Origin: Brevibacterium luteolum
GTDB taxonomy: Bacteria; Actinomycetota; Actinomycetes; Actinomycetales; Brevibacteriaceae
NCBI RefSeq assembly: GCF_013004595.1
Contig: NZ_JABEMC010000006.1
Coordinates: 88,888-152,887, forward strand
Direction of reading: 5' to 3'
DNA: 64,000 nucleotides
Under the pieces are notes generated by a model, which saw only the letters and a program-made list of their open reading frames with translations, made no database searches and was not told where the DNA came from. Each line of letters opens with the position of its first letter. Position 1 is the stretch's first letter. The position numbers were made by a program, and so were the translations under genes. Below are positions 37,164 to 46,759 of this stretch, one piece after another.

Positions 37164-37673
37164 TCAGCGCTTCGAGAACTGCGGTGCCTTGCGGGCCTTC
37201 TTGAGTCCGGCCTTCTTGCGCTCCGGGACGCGGGCGTCACGGGTGAGGAAGCCGGCCTTCTTCAGTTCGGCGCGGTTGGACTCGCGGTCGATCTGGTTGA
37301 GCGAGCGGGCGACGCCCAGGCGCACGGCGCCGGCCTGGCCGGAGGGTCCGCCGCCGGAGATCCGCACGAAGACGTCGAAGCGGCCTTCGAGGTCGAGCAG
37401 GCGCAGCGGCTCGTTGACGAGCTGCTGGTGCAGCTTGTTCGGGAAGTAGGTCTCCAGGTCGCGGCCGTTGATCGTCCACTGGCCGGAGCCGGGGACGAGG
37501 CGGACGCGGGCGATGGCCTGCTTGCGGCGGCCGACGCCGGAGCCCGGGGCGGTCAGCGACTGTCCGCGGCCACCGGCCACGGACTCGCCCAGACCAGCCG
37601 AAGCCGGGGTCTCGGTGGAGTATTCGGTCAGTTCGACGTCGTCGACGTCAGGGGTGTTGGTGGTATCAGCCAC
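37164..37673 (-). CDS. rpsI: 30S ribosomal protein S9
   Basis: 169 residues. The S9 core starts at [17 protein letters not shown] and continues through [19 protein letters not shown] to the invariant basic C-terminus [12 protein letters not shown] that reaches the ribosomal P site. About 40 extra N-terminal residues (acidic, Thr/Glu/Ser-rich) precede the core, as in other actinobacterial S9. It is 33 bp downstream of rplM. Confidence 0.97.
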   Translation of the reverse strand: MADTTNTPDVDDVELTEYSTETPASAGLGESVAGGRGQSLTAPGSGVGRRKQAIARVRLVPGSGQWTINGRDLETYFPNKLHQQLVNEPLRLLDLEGRFDVFVRISGGGPSGQAGAVRLGVARSLNQIDRESNRAELKKAGFLTRDARVPERKKAGLKKARKAPQFSKR

Positions 37674-37706
37674 GGTTCTCCTCTTAAAGTCTTGGATGCC
37701 TGGTGC

Positions 37707-38150
37707 TTACTGCGCAACCTGGCTGATCTCGAACTGCTGCGGGTTCTGGGCGGCGTGCGGATGCTCGCCACCGGCGTAGACCTTCAGCTTCTTGATCTGG
37801 GCGCGACCGAGGCGGTTCTTCGGCAGCATGCCGGCAACAGCCTTCTCGACGGCGCGCTGCGGATCCTTGGCCAGCAGCTCAGAGTAGGACGTGCTCTTGA
37901 GGCCGCCCGGGTAGCCCGAGTGGCGGTAAGCGCGCTTCTGCTCCAGCTTGGCGCCGGTGAGCGCGACCTTGTCGGCGTTGATGATGATCACGAAATCACC
38001 CGAGTCGACATTCGGTGCAAAGGTCACCTTGTGCTTGCCGCGGAGCAGGCGGGCAGCCTGCGAGGCAAGACGGCCGAGGACGACATCAGTGGCGTCGATG
38101 ACGTGCCACTGGCGCTGAACATCGCCGGGCTTGGGGGTGTACGTACGCAA
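37707..38150 (-). CDS. rplM: 50S ribosomal protein L13
   Basis: 147 residues, exactly the standard length, if translation starts at the TTG at 38148-38150 giving [26 protein letters not shown] stands upstream. The longer open frame would add 37 basic residues with no homology. Signatures include [18 protein letters not shown] and [14 protein letters not shown]. It forms the usual rplM-rpsI operon. Confidence 0.97.
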   Translation of the reverse strand: MRTYTPKPGDVQRQWHVIDATDVVLGRLASQAARLLRGKHKVTFAPNVDSGDFVIIINADKVALTGAKLEQKRAYRHSGYPGGLKSTSYSELLAKDPQRAVEKAVAGMLPKNRLGRAQIKKLKVYAGGEHPHAAQNPQQFEISQVAQ

Positions 38151-38315
38151 AAGTAGCCTTCTTCTTCGTCTATTGAGTGAACAGCTCGATGGCCGCCATT
38201 TCCACAGGTCGTGATCCAGGAAACGGCGTCCGGCTTGTCTGGCGCGCATACGTTCCCACACAGCTGACCCTCATCCCAGTGCCTGCAACGCGAATGAGGC
38301 TTCATGAGGAGCGTG

Positions 38316-38331
38316 TATAGACGTATACAAC
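38316..38331. promoter_or_regulatory. Inverted repeat TGTATA-GACG-TATACA upstream of the tandem membrane genes
   Basis: Perfect 6-bp arms flank GACG, between rplM (leftward) and the first membrane protein gene (rightward, start 38438). The symmetry and AT content in a GC-rich surround resemble a GntR- or MarR-type operator. No regulator gene is adjacent. Confidence 0.4.
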
Positions 38332-38437
38332 AACAGGCTAATCTACCGGAATCGCCTCCCCGGGCGCAAACCGGGCCTGCGCCAGCTGACAGCAGGCCTC
38401 TCAGCAGGCGCCATGCTCCAGCCGATAAGCTGGGCGA

Positions 38438-40864
38438 GTGTCAGCCGCCTCAACTCCCGCCCGCGCGCGAGGTGCCGCTCCGGTGAGCATCCTCACGCGC
38501 TTACTCGTGTGCCTGGGTGCGATCGCAGCCCTCGTACTGCCCACCACGGCACCTGCCGCAGCCGGCCAGCCGGCCGACGCCTCGGGAGCGGAGCACCCGG
38601 TCGTCTTCATCGGGGCCTCGGGTCTGTCGCTGTCCGACATCAGCCCGGAGAGCACCCCGCATCTGTGGAAGTTCGCTGAGCGCGCCGACATGGCCAATGT
38701 CACCGTCCGCTCCGTAGTCTCGGTCACCTGCCCGGCTGCCGGCTGGCTGGCCGTCGGGTCTGGGGCGCGCATGCACGCGGTCAACATCTCCCCTCATGTC
38801 ACCGGTGAGCAGGCCGCTGCCGAGGCCGACGGCACGCTGAGCAGCGAGGACGAGGAGCGGGCCGCAGAGGAGCGCCGCTCGGCGTGCCCGGACCTGCGCG
38901 CTCCAGAGGGCACCGGTGAGGACGTCACGGTGGAGAACTTCGACCGAGTCGTGGCAGCCAATGCGCAGAACTCCTACAGTTCAGGGATCGGCCAGCTGGC
39001 TAACACCGCCCGGGAATCCCGGGTGTGCGTCGAGGCGATCGGCCCGGGGGCTGCGTGGGCGGCAGCCGATGAGACCGGCCGCATCGACACGTGGGAGCCG
39101 GCCGGCACGAAACCGGGCAGCTCGGCTCGCGCCCAGCAGGCCGACACCGCCGGGACCGGTCTGTGCCCGCTGACCCTCATCGACGCCGGCACGATCGGTT
39201 CGGAGCGCTGGACGGCCGACGCCCCGGCCGGGGAGCACGATGAGCAACTCACCGCGATCGACGAGCACATCGGCGAATACCTCGCAGGCCTCGATCTGAA
39301 GACGACGACCGTGCACATCGCCGGGGTCGGCGACCTCGGCAACCCCTCCCGGCTGCGCGCCCTGCTGCGCTCCACCCCTGAGGTCGCCACCGGTGATGCG
39401 TCCCCGGGGATCTTGGAGAGCTCCTCGACGCGCAAGCCGGTGCTGCAGCTGACCGACCTCACCGGATTGCTGCTCGCCGCCGCCCCCGGCATCGATTCCG
39501 AGCTCGCCCCGAATCCCGCCCAGCTCACCCGCATCGACGCCGGTGAACCGGCCGCTGAGCGCATCGACTCACTTACCGGCGATGCGACCGCGGCAGCGAC
39601 AGTGCATCGCAGCGCCCAGACCTTCTCAATCGTCGTGACGACCGCCTTTTACGTCCTCACCGTCACCGTCGGCCTGCTGCTCTTCCGCCCGCTGCAGCGC
39701 TGGTGGGCGCGCCGGGCGGGAATCGCCCAGCCGGTGCTCGCCGGGAGGATCCGCACCGGCCTCGGCTGGGCCGGCCTCATCCTCGGCACCGTGCCGATGG
39801 GCTCGTTCATCGCCGCCCTCCTGCCGTGGGAGCAGATGCCCGACCCGGTCCTCGGCCTCGGCCTGGCGATCGCGGCCGGTTCCGCGCTGCTGCTGGCCAC
39901 CGGCTTCGCAGGTCCCTGGCGGCGCACCTTCGCCGGACGCGTCGCCGCGATCTGCACGGTCACCGCGGTGCTGCTCGGCGTCGACGTCGCGCTGTTCGGC
40001 TCGCAGCTGCAGTACAACTCGCTCATGGGCTACAACGCGATCGTCGCCGGCCGGTTCTACGGCCTCGGCAACCAGGGCGCGGCTCTGTTCATCGTCGCCC
40101 TGTTCCTCGCTCTGGCCTTCGGTGCCCGGGCACTGGCGGCACGCACTGACCGGCGCGGGCCGCTGATCCTGTTCCTCGCAGGTCTCGGCGCGATCGCCGT
40201 CGGCACGCTCGGCAACCCGGTGTGGGGTGCGAAGTTCGGCGGCACCGTCGCAACGCTCTCAGGCCTCATGGTGCTCATCGCGCTCAGCCTCCGCGCCCGC
40301 CTGTCGCTTCTGCGGCTGGCTGGGATCGGGGCTGTCTCGCTCGGCGCGATCCTCGGTGTCGCTGCCCTCGACTACCTGCGCGCGCCGGCAGCCCGCTCGC
40401 ACTTCGGCAACTTCTTCGCCCAGCTGCTCAGCGGTGAGGCCTTCGAGGTCATCTCCCGCAAGCTGAGCGCGAACCTCAACATCATCGTCGTCAACCCCGG
40501 CATGGCGATCATCGTGCCGTTGGCCGCCGTCGTCATCCTCATCTTCCTCGCCTACCTGCGCCGGTTCGCCGCCACCGCGGCGCTGACCCGCCGCTTCGAC
40601 GGCGTGCTGCCTGCGGCCTTGGAGGATCGCTGCGTCCACGCCGGGTTCCTCGCCGTGTGCACCGGCCTGCTCGTCGGCCTCGTCATCACCGACTCCGGGG
40701 TCGCCGTACCCGGCACCGGGGCGATGATGTTCGTACCGTTCCTCCTCGCCCTCAGCGCCGATGTCCCCGCCGGCCGCACGCCCTCAACGGCGGCGACCAT
40801 GCCCGAGGCGGATTCTGGACGGCAGGAGTCGGCTGGGGCCAGCGTGGCTGGGGAGGGTCGATGA
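38438..40864 (+). CDS. Polytopic membrane protein with large extracellular domain, copy 1
   Basis: About 808 residues from a GTG start. A signal sequence (LTRLLVCLGAIAALVLPTTAPAAA) is followed by a ~360-residue outside domain with alkaline-phosphatase-superfamily-like features (FIGASGLSLSDI, TPHLWKFAERA, LLRSTPEVATGDASPGILESSSTRKPVLQLTDL), then about ten membrane helices that include RFYGLGNQGAALFIVALF and GTLGNPVWGAKFGG. The function is unknown; a cell-surface phosphatase or lipid-modifying role is only a guess. Its stop overlaps the start of a paralogous gene. Candidate operator at 38316. Confidence 0.75.
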   Translation: MSAASTPARARGAAPVSILTRLLVCLGAIAALVLPTTAPAAAGQPADASGAEHPVVFIGASGLSLSDISPESTPHLWKFAERADMANVTVRSVVSVTCPAAGWLAVGSGARMHAVNISPHVTGEQAAAEADGTLSSEDEERAAEERRSACPDLRAPEGTGEDVTVENFDRVVAANAQNSYSSGIGQLANTARESRVCVEAIGPGAAWAAADETGRIDTWEPAGTKPGSSARAQQADTAGTGLCPLTLIDAGTIGSERWTADAPAGEHDEQLTAIDEHIGEYLAGLDLKTTTVHIAGVGDLGNPSRLRALLRSTPEVATGDASPGILESSSTRKPVLQLTDLTGLLLAAAPGIDSELAPNPAQLTRIDAGEPAAERIDSLTGDATAAATVHRSAQTFSIVVTTAFYVLTVTVGLLLFRPLQRWWARRAGIAQPVLAGRIRTGLGWAGLILGTVPMGSFIAALLPWEQMPDPVLGLGLAIAAGSALLLATGFAGPWRRTFAGRVAAICTVTAVLLGVDVALFGSQLQYNSLMGYNAIVAGRFYGLGNQGAALFIVALFLALAFGARALAARTDRRGPLILFLAGLGAIAVGTLGNPVWGAKFGGTVATLSGLMVLIALSLRARLSLLRLAGIGAVSLGAILGVAALDYLRAPAARSHFGNFFAQLLSGEAFEVISRKLSANLNIIVVNPGMAIIVPLAAVVILIFLAYLRRFAATAALTRRFDGVLPAALEDRCVHAGFLAVCTGLLVGLVITDSGVAVPGTGAMMFVPFLLALSADVPAGRTPSTAATMPEADSGRQESAGASVAGEGR

Positions 40865-43050
40865 CCCGTCTGCGCCCAGCCCTTCTGGCGGTGCTCACCG
40901 CCGTGCTCATCGCAGCCCTCGGACTCGCCGGCCCGCTTGCCGCCGCCGCGCAGACCCAAGGCGCCGGAGCGCCGGGTGCGCAGGTGCCGGGCGCCCAGGC
41001 ACAGGGTGCTCTGGCGCAGCCGGCCCCGGCTGCCGGTCAGCCGCAGTCCCAGCCGGTCATCTTCGTCGGTGTCTCCGGCCTCGAGCACGAGGACCTCGAT
41101 CGATGGCGGACCCCGCACCTGTGGTCACTGGTGGAGAACGGATCGATCGGCACGATGACCCCGCGGTCGGTGCGCTCGACGAGCTGCCCGGCCGACGGCT
41201 GGCTGGCGGTCAGCTCCGGGCGGCGTGCTGCCGATGAATCTGCCGCCCAGTGCCGGGCGCTGCAGCCGCCGCTGTCAGGCTGGACCGCTGACTGGGACGT
41301 CTACCAGGAGAAGGTCGCCCACGACCGCTATGACGCCGACCTCGGTGCGCTGGCCGCAGCCGTCCCCGATCTCCATGCGATCGGACCCGGAGCGGCGATC
41401 GCCGCAGCCGAATCCGATGGCCGGGTGCGCTCCTACGAGAGCCTCGACGCCGACCTCGGCGACCAGGTGCGCACAGCAGCCGAGCACCATCCGCTCGTGC
41501 TCATCGACCTGGGCAATGTCCGCACCCCCGGCTACTCGATCACCGAACTCGACGACCACCTCGGCGACATCCTCTCCGTCTACGAGGAACAAGCCGCCGG
41601 CAGCACCGGTACCGCGCAGCCGATGCTCATGGTCGCCTCGATCGCCGACGGCTGGACTGAATCCTCCAGCATGCAGTTCGCTGCGATCCAGCGGCCCGGT
41701 GAGCAGCCGGGCATCCTCACCTCCCCGTCGACCAAGCAGCCGGGCCTCATACAGACCACCGACATCATGCCCACCCTCGTGCGCGCGACCGGCGCGCAGA
41801 CGGATGCGAACCTCGCCGGCGCCCCGGTCACCACCGCCTCGGCGCCGCCCAGTGCTGGGGATCGCTACCAGCTCATGCTCGACCGGCAGGTCGCCGTCGC
41901 CACGCAGGCGGCGATGTCGGTGTGGTTCTATCCCGTCTTCGCCGGGCTCATGGCCGCACTGCTCGCGGTTGCCGCGCTCGTCGGTCGGCGCGCCTGGCCG
42001 CGGGTCATCAACCCGCTGCGCGTCGGCGGGCTGTTCTTCGCCGCGATCCCGGTCTCGACCTACCTCGTCAACGTCATCCCGTGGGAGCGTTCGACGAGCC
42101 CGGATGTTGCGATGCTCGCAGCCTTGGCCGGGTGGGCTCTGGCGCTGACGCTGGCCGGGCTGCTCGGGCCGTGGAAGCGCTTCACGCTCGGCCCGCTCAC
42201 CTTCGTCGCCGTCGCCACCGTGCTCATCCTCGCCGGTGATGTCATCACCGGTTCGCACCTGCAGATGTCGACGCTGCTCGGGGAGCCGCTGCTCATCGCC
42301 TCCCGGTTCTACGGCATCGGCAACTCAGCTCTCGCGCTGTTCCTCACCGCGCTCGTCTTCGCGCTCATCACCGCCTGCTCGCTCATCGCCAACCGCTGGG
42401 TGCGGCTGAGCGTCGTCCTCGTGACGATGGTGCTCGCCTGCCTGCTGCTGGCCACCCCCGGACTCGGCACGAAGTTCGGCTCCGTGCCGGCGCTCGTCGT
42501 CGGCCTGGGCGTGCTGGCGCTGGCGGCTGCCGAGATCCGGGCCTCGATCAAGCGGCTGGCGCTCATCGTCGGCACGACGGCCGGCATCATGATCGCCGTT
42601 CTCGTCATCGACTGGCTGCGCCCGGCCGATGACCGCACCCATTTCGGCCGGTTCTTCGCCTCGATCATCAGCGGTGAGGCCGGCGCGGTGCTCATGCGCA
42701 AGATCGGCATGAACATCGACATCCTCACCCAATCGTGGATGACGCTGCTGCTGCCGCTCATCATCGCTGCGGTGTTCTGGGCGGCGATCGCTCCGGGCCG
42801 GTTCCGCATCCCGGCGCTGCCCCGGCTCTACGCCCGGTTCCCGCATCTGCGCATGGGCATGATCTCCTTGGCGGTGCTGCTCGGCGTCGGTGCCGTCGTC
42901 AACGACTCCGGCATCATCGTCCCGGCTGTTGGGCTGCTGTTCCTCATTCCGGCACTCGCCCATCTCGTCGGACGGCAGGCAGCCGAATGCCAGCTCGCAG
43001 ACCGCGCCTCGCACCCGGTGGCCGCAGCACCGGAGACGCCGCGGCGGTGA
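40861..43050 (+). CDS. Polytopic membrane protein with large extracellular domain, copy 2
   Basis: 729 residues, paralogous to the preceding gene over its whole length: signal peptide (ALLAVLTAVLIAALGLAGPLAAAA), an Ala/Gln/Gly-rich linker, outside domain (FVGVSGLEHEDLDRW, TPHLWSLVENGSIGTMTPRS, SPSTKQPGLIQTTDIMPTLV) and about ten helices with the same RFYGIGNSALALFLTALVF and TPGLGTKFGS landmarks. ATGA overlap with copy 1 indicates coupled translation. The pair looks like an old tandem duplication now diverged, possibly forming a heterodimer. No function can be assigned. Confidence 0.78.
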   Translation: MTRLRPALLAVLTAVLIAALGLAGPLAAAAQTQGAGAPGAQVPGAQAQGALAQPAPAAGQPQSQPVIFVGVSGLEHEDLDRWRTPHLWSLVENGSIGTMTPRSVRSTSCPADGWLAVSSGRRAADESAAQCRALQPPLSGWTADWDVYQEKVAHDRYDADLGALAAAVPDLHAIGPGAAIAAAESDGRVRSYESLDADLGDQVRTAAEHHPLVLIDLGNVRTPGYSITELDDHLGDILSVYEEQAAGSTGTAQPMLMVASIADGWTESSSMQFAAIQRPGEQPGILTSPSTKQPGLIQTTDIMPTLVRATGAQTDANLAGAPVTTASAPPSAGDRYQLMLDRQVAVATQAAMSVWFYPVFAGLMAALLAVAALVGRRAWPRVINPLRVGGLFFAAIPVSTYLVNVIPWERSTSPDVAMLAALAGWALALTLAGLLGPWKRFTLGPLTFVAVATVLILAGDVITGSHLQMSTLLGEPLLIASRFYGIGNSALALFLTALVFALITACSLIANRWVRLSVVLVTMVLACLLLATPGLGTKFGSVPALVVGLGVLALAAAEIRASIKRLALIVGTTAGIMIAVLVIDWLRPADDRTHFGRFFASIISGEAGAVLMRKIGMNIDILTQSWMTLLLPLIIAAVFWAAIAPGRFRIPALPRLYARFPHLRMGMISLAVLLGVGAVVNDSGIIVPAVGLLFLIPALAHLVGRQAAECQLADRASHPVAAAPETPRR

Positions 43051-43124
43051 CGCCGGCCCAGCAGGCTGCTGCGGTGACGCCGGCGCAGCAGGCTGCTGCG
43101 GTGAGGCCGGCGCAGCAGGCTGCG
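43044..43124. repeat. 27-bp tandem repeat, three copies
   Basis: The unit GCGGTGACGCCGGCCCAGCA plus GGCTGCT is repeated at 43044, 43071 and 43098 with one or two substitutions. The first copy contains the stop codon of the upstream gene; read in another frame each unit encodes AVTPAQQAA. The array may be a former coding tail thrown out of frame. Confidence 0.8.
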
Positions 43125-43201
43125 GCCCGTCACGCTGGTTCCACCAGACGCGGCCAGGCGCTCACGCCGCTGCCTCTCCGCTCCCCTGGACTGCTGACGC
43201 G

Positions 43202-43254
43202 ATCGGCCCGCCTGCCGGTTCCCGGGGATTCCGGGTTCCGGCAGGCGGGCCGAT
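43202..43254. terminator. Long perfect hairpin, bidirectional terminator
   Basis: ATCGGCCCGCCTGCCGG pairs perfectly with CCGGCAGGCGGGCCGAT (17 bp) across a 19-base loop. It stands between the convergent membrane gene (stop 43050) and the nucleotidase gene (stop 43306), the expected place for a shared terminator. Confidence 0.88.
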
Positions 43255-43305
43255 GCTGGTGGCCGCAGCCGATCAGCGGTTCAGCTGACCGGTCTCACCT
43301 TCTGC

Positions 43306-45642
43306 TCAGAGCTGTGAGCGGCGGCGCACGGCGTAGACCGAGGCTACACCTGCACCGATGAGTGCCAGTGCGACACCGAGGGCGGTGGCGAGTTCGGCAC
43401 CGGTGCGCGGCAGCCGGCCCTTGTCGTCCTTGCCCTTGCCGTCCTTGTCCTTGTCCTTGCCGTTGTCGTCCTTGTCCTTGCCGTCATCGGACGGGTCGTC
43501 GGAGGGCTCATCACTCGGATCGTCAGACGGGTCATCGCTGGGGTCGTCAGACGGGTCATCGGACGGGTCATCCGAGGGGTCCTCTTCGGGCACCGTGACA
43601 GCTGCCTCGACCTCATGGATGAGCGGCATCGGGTTGTCATCCCAGAACGCGTGCTTCGGATCAGCTGTCAGGCTCACGGTGAACGGGTACTCACCGGGCT
43701 TGGTGCCCTCCGGTGCCGTGATGGTGAAGGGGTACTCCGAGTCCCCGGCGGGAATCTCGTCGATCCGTGCACCGGCTGCCTGCTGTGCGCCTTCCTCCGC
43801 ACCCGCAGCGCCCTCGGCGGCGTGCTCACCGTAGTCGACGGTGAAGCCCTCAGGCAGGTCCTTGACCTCGAAGACGACCGGACCGGTGACCTTCTCCTTG
43901 GCCTTGAGAGCGACCGCGAAGTTCATCGGCTTGTCCTCGCTGCCCTTGAGCGTCGCTTCGACGGTGCCGTTGCTGATGACGTCGAGCGCGGCGTCAGCCT
44001 GACGCTCCTTCTTGTCCGGGCTGACCGGCGTGTTCTCCTCGAAGTACTTCTGCCAGATCTCGAAATCGGTCATGCCCGACTGCTCGAAGGTTCCCTTGGC
44101 GAAGGACTCGAAGTTGTCACCACCGGCTGCCAGGAACGACAGCGTCGCGACCTTGTACTCCTTGCTCTCGTCAATCTGCTCGCCGTTGACGGTCACCGAC
44201 TCGACGCGCTTGCCGGCTTCAGCCTCGGAGTTGTAGACGACGTTGAGCTCCTTGGAGATGCCCAGGTGCAGGAACGGGCGCGAGGCGCCCTCAGGCTGCC
44301 ACTGCTCCTCGAACAGCGCGATGACATCGGCGCCCTTGAGCGTGACGACACCGTGGTCATTGGCGAAGGGCAGCACGCCGTTGAGCTCGGCGACGGTGAC
44401 TTCGCACTTCTCTTCGGTGTTGTAGATGTCATCGCACTTGAGGTCGGTGCGCAGACCGCCGGGGTTGGTGATGCCGAAGTCGGCTTCCCCGAGCTGGGTG
44501 TAGGACGCGCCCTCCTTGAGGGCATCGGCGACGAGGTTGCCCAGCGTCGATTCAGCTCCGCGGTCCTCCTTGTCGTCCTTCTCAGCCCGGGTGATGTCCT
44601 CGGTGATCTTCCCGACGACCTCCGAGCCCTTCTCCTTGGCGACCTCTTCGGCATCGGCGATGACCTTCTTGGCCTTCGTCACCCGCTCGGAGTCGTAGTC
44701 CACGCCCTTGGTCGGCAGCACCTCGTTGGTGTCCACGCTCCAGCTGCCGTCGCCTTCGGAGGTGAGGATGAGCTTCGAGACGGCCTTGGCGTAGTGATCC
44801 GCCTGGATGACCGGACGGGTGCGGTCGGTGCCGGGCACCGGCGCTTCGAGGGTCATCGGCTTGTGCGAGTGGCCGAAGTACAGCGCGTCGATCGAGGCGT
44901 CGGCCTTGTCGACGAGGGTGGCGAACTCCTTGTTCGACGCACGCGCGCTGTCGATCGTATCGGTCTCCTCGGGGCCGAGGTGGGCCTGCACGATCGTGAG
45001 ATCCGGCTTCTGCCCCTCAGGAAGCGCTTCGAGACGCTCGGCTTCGGTGTTGACGGCTTCGGTGGCGTCACCGAAATCGAGGTCTGCGATGCCGTCGGGT
45101 GCGACGAGGCTGGCGGTGTCCTGAGTGACGACACCGATGACGGCGATCTTCACGCCGTCGACCTCGTACTGGTGGCTGGCCGGCAGCTCCTCGAAGTGCT
45201 CCTTGGTGCCGTCCTTGTAGACGTTCGCGCCGAGGGTCGGGAAGTCGCTGCGCGGCACAACCCGGTTGCGCAGGTCGTCGAGCCCGCGGTCGAACTCGTG
45301 GTTGCCGACGGCTGAGGCGTCGAGGTCCAGCGCGTTGAGGTAGTCGATCGTCGGAGCGTCGTCCTGGGCAGAGGAGGTGTAGATCGATGCGCCGATGTTG
45401 TCGCCGGCTGACAGCAGCGTCGTAGCTGCCTCACCGCCGTCGAAGGCAGCGCGCTCACGCTCGATGACCGAAGCGGTGCCGATTCCATCACCGTTGAGGC
45501 GACCGTGGAAGTCGGCGATGCCCAGGATCTGGATCTTCTTGCCTTCTTCGACATCCGCGAGTGCCGGGAGGGCGCCGAGCGGCACCACCAGACCGGCAGC
45601 GGCTGTGGCGCCGATGAGCAAGCGGGGGAGGGATGAAGTCAT
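43306..45642 (-). CDS. Cell-wall-anchored 5'-nucleotidase / metallophosphoesterase (LPxTG)
   Basis: 778 residues. Signal peptide (LLIGATAAAGLVVPLGALPALA), then a metallophosphoesterase domain with ILGIADFHGRLNGDG, LLSAGDNIGAS, VGNHEFDRGL and YFGHSHKP, and a 5'-nucleotidase C domain (TNPGGLRTDL, FANDHGVVTLKGADV, FLAAGGDNFESF). A further beta-sandwich, a (DPSD)n repeat and a Lys/Asp spacer lead to LPRTG, a hydrophobic helix and RRRSQL, the sortase anchor. It would release phosphate and nucleosides from extracellular nucleotides. AAGGA precedes the ATG. Confidence 0.93.
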   Translation of the reverse strand: MTSSLPRLLIGATAAAGLVVPLGALPALADVEEGKKIQILGIADFHGRLNGDGIGTASVIERERAAFDGGEAATTLLSAGDNIGASIYTSSAQDDAPTIDYLNALDLDASAVGNHEFDRGLDDLRNRVVPRSDFPTLGANVYKDGTKEHFEELPASHQYEVDGVKIAVIGVVTQDTASLVAPDGIADLDFGDATEAVNTEAERLEALPEGQKPDLTIVQAHLGPEETDTIDSARASNKEFATLVDKADASIDALYFGHSHKPMTLEAPVPGTDRTRPVIQADHYAKAVSKLILTSEGDGSWSVDTNEVLPTKGVDYDSERVTKAKKVIADAEEVAKEKGSEVVGKITEDITRAEKDDKEDRGAESTLGNLVADALKEGASYTQLGEADFGITNPGGLRTDLKCDDIYNTEEKCEVTVAELNGVLPFANDHGVVTLKGADVIALFEEQWQPEGASRPFLHLGISKELNVVYNSEAEAGKRVESVTVNGEQIDESKEYKVATLSFLAAGGDNFESFAKGTFEQSGMTDFEIWQKYFEENTPVSPDKKERQADAALDVISNGTVEATLKGSEDKPMNFAVALKAKEKVTGPVVFEVKDLPEGFTVDYGEHAAEGAAGAEEGAQQAAGARIDEIPAGDSEYPFTITAPEGTKPGEYPFTVSLTADPKHAFWDDNPMPLIHEVEAAVTVPEEDPSDDPSDDPSDDPSDDPSDDPSDEPSDDPSDDGKDKDDNGKDKDKDGKGKDDKGRLPRTGAELATALGVALALIGAGVASVYAVRRRSQL

Positions 45643-45832
45643 TTTCGTCCTTCGTCAGGTACCTGAATCGTCTCCGCGCCGGGCCCGCTCAGGGCCGGAG
45701 GCGCACCGTCCCAGCCTGCCGTCTGCCGATTGCGTGCCGGCGAACTGAAGCTGAACGCGCTGTGAAACACCCAGGTTCTTCGCATGGTCCAGGAATCACT
45801 CTTTCATAGACCTGGGCCGGCTGTAACCCCTC

Positions 45833-46759
45833 TCACACAGATGCGTCGGGTGATGCGTCGGCACCCGGATCGGGGCCGGCACCCGGTTCGGTGTCGCGGC
45901 GGGCGCGGGTGCGCTCAGCGCGGGCCCGCCATTCCCGAGGCGGCGGGTACTCGACGTGCTCCATCACCAGGCCGTGGGCGGGGGTGACGAACATCGGGCC
46001 GAGGTCGGTGTCGCCTGCCTCGGCGCGGGCGATGAGCTCGGCCGGCCGGGTGGCCGGCCAGGCGCCGGTGCCGACCTTCATGAGCCCGCCGACGAGCGCT
46101 CGGACCATGTGGTGGCAGAAGGCGTCAGCGCGCAGGTCGATGACGATGATGCCCTCAGCATCGCGGGTGACGCTGCACTCGAGCAGGGTGCGGATCGTCG
46201 TCGATTCCGGGCGCGGCTTGCAGAAGGGCAGGAAGTCGTGCAGGCCGAGGATCTCCTGGGCCGCGGTGTGCATCGCCGCAGAATCGAGGCGCTCCTTCGA
46301 CACGGTCGTGTGTCCGGCGGCCAGCGGGTCGAGGAAGGAGTGGGGGTCGGCGATCCGGTACGTGTAGCGGCGCGAGACCGCAGCGAAGCGGGCATCGAAG
46401 GCGGCATCGACCTCGCTGGCGGCGTGGACGACGATGTCGTCGGCGCCCAGATGGCGCAGCGCCCCGCGCAGCCGGGCGGCCAGCGCATCACCGACGGTGC
46501 GGTCGGAACGGCCGATGAGCCGGGTCGCGATCGCATCGGTGATGTCGAGGTGGACGACCTGCCGGCGGGCATGCACACCGGCATCGGTGCGCCCGGCCAC
46601 GACGGTGCGCACCGGGGTGCCGCAGATCATCTCCAGTCCCGCTTCGATGAGACCCTGCACGGTGCGGGCCTCAGGCTGGCGGGCCCAGCCGTGGAAGTCT
46701 GTGCCCCGGTAGCCGAGGTCGAGGCGGATCCGCCTGCGCGACTCCGCTTCGGCGCTCAC
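45833..46759 (-). CDS. truA: tRNA pseudouridine(38-40) synthase TruA
   Basis: 308 residues. RLDLGYRGTDFHGWARQPEARTVQG is the N-terminal signature, the catalytic aspartate is in VVAGRTDAGVHARRQV, and FCHHMVRALVGGLMKVGTG is the C-terminal domain motif. It isomerises uridines 38-40 of the tRNA anticodon arm. The last ~30 residues are Pro/Asp/Ala-rich and not part of the fold. ATGA overlap with the LemA-like gene upstream. Confidence 0.95.
   Translation of the reverse strand: MSAEAESRRRIRLDLGYRGTDFHGWARQPEARTVQGLIEAGLEMICGTPVRTVVAGRTDAGVHARRQVVHLDITDAIATRLIGRSDRTVGDALAARLRGALRHLGADDIVVHAASEVDAAFDARFAAVSRRYTYRIADPHSFLDPLAAGHTTVSKERLDSAAMHTAAQEILGLHDFLPFCKPRPESTTIRTLLECSVTRDAEGIIVIDLRADAFCHHMVRALVGGLMKVGTGAWPATRPAELIARAEAGDTDLGPMFVTPAHGLVMEHVEYPPPREWRARAERTRARRDTEPGAGPDPGADASPDASV

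Noticed and set aside
43044..43124. Tandem repeats considered as a CRISPR array
   Set aside because: The units are directly adjacent without spacers and no cas genes are present.
43615..45315. 566-codon plus-strand open frame opposite the nucleotidase
   Set aside because: Antisense shadow typical of high-GC genes; the minus strand has a complete, motif-rich nucleotidase.
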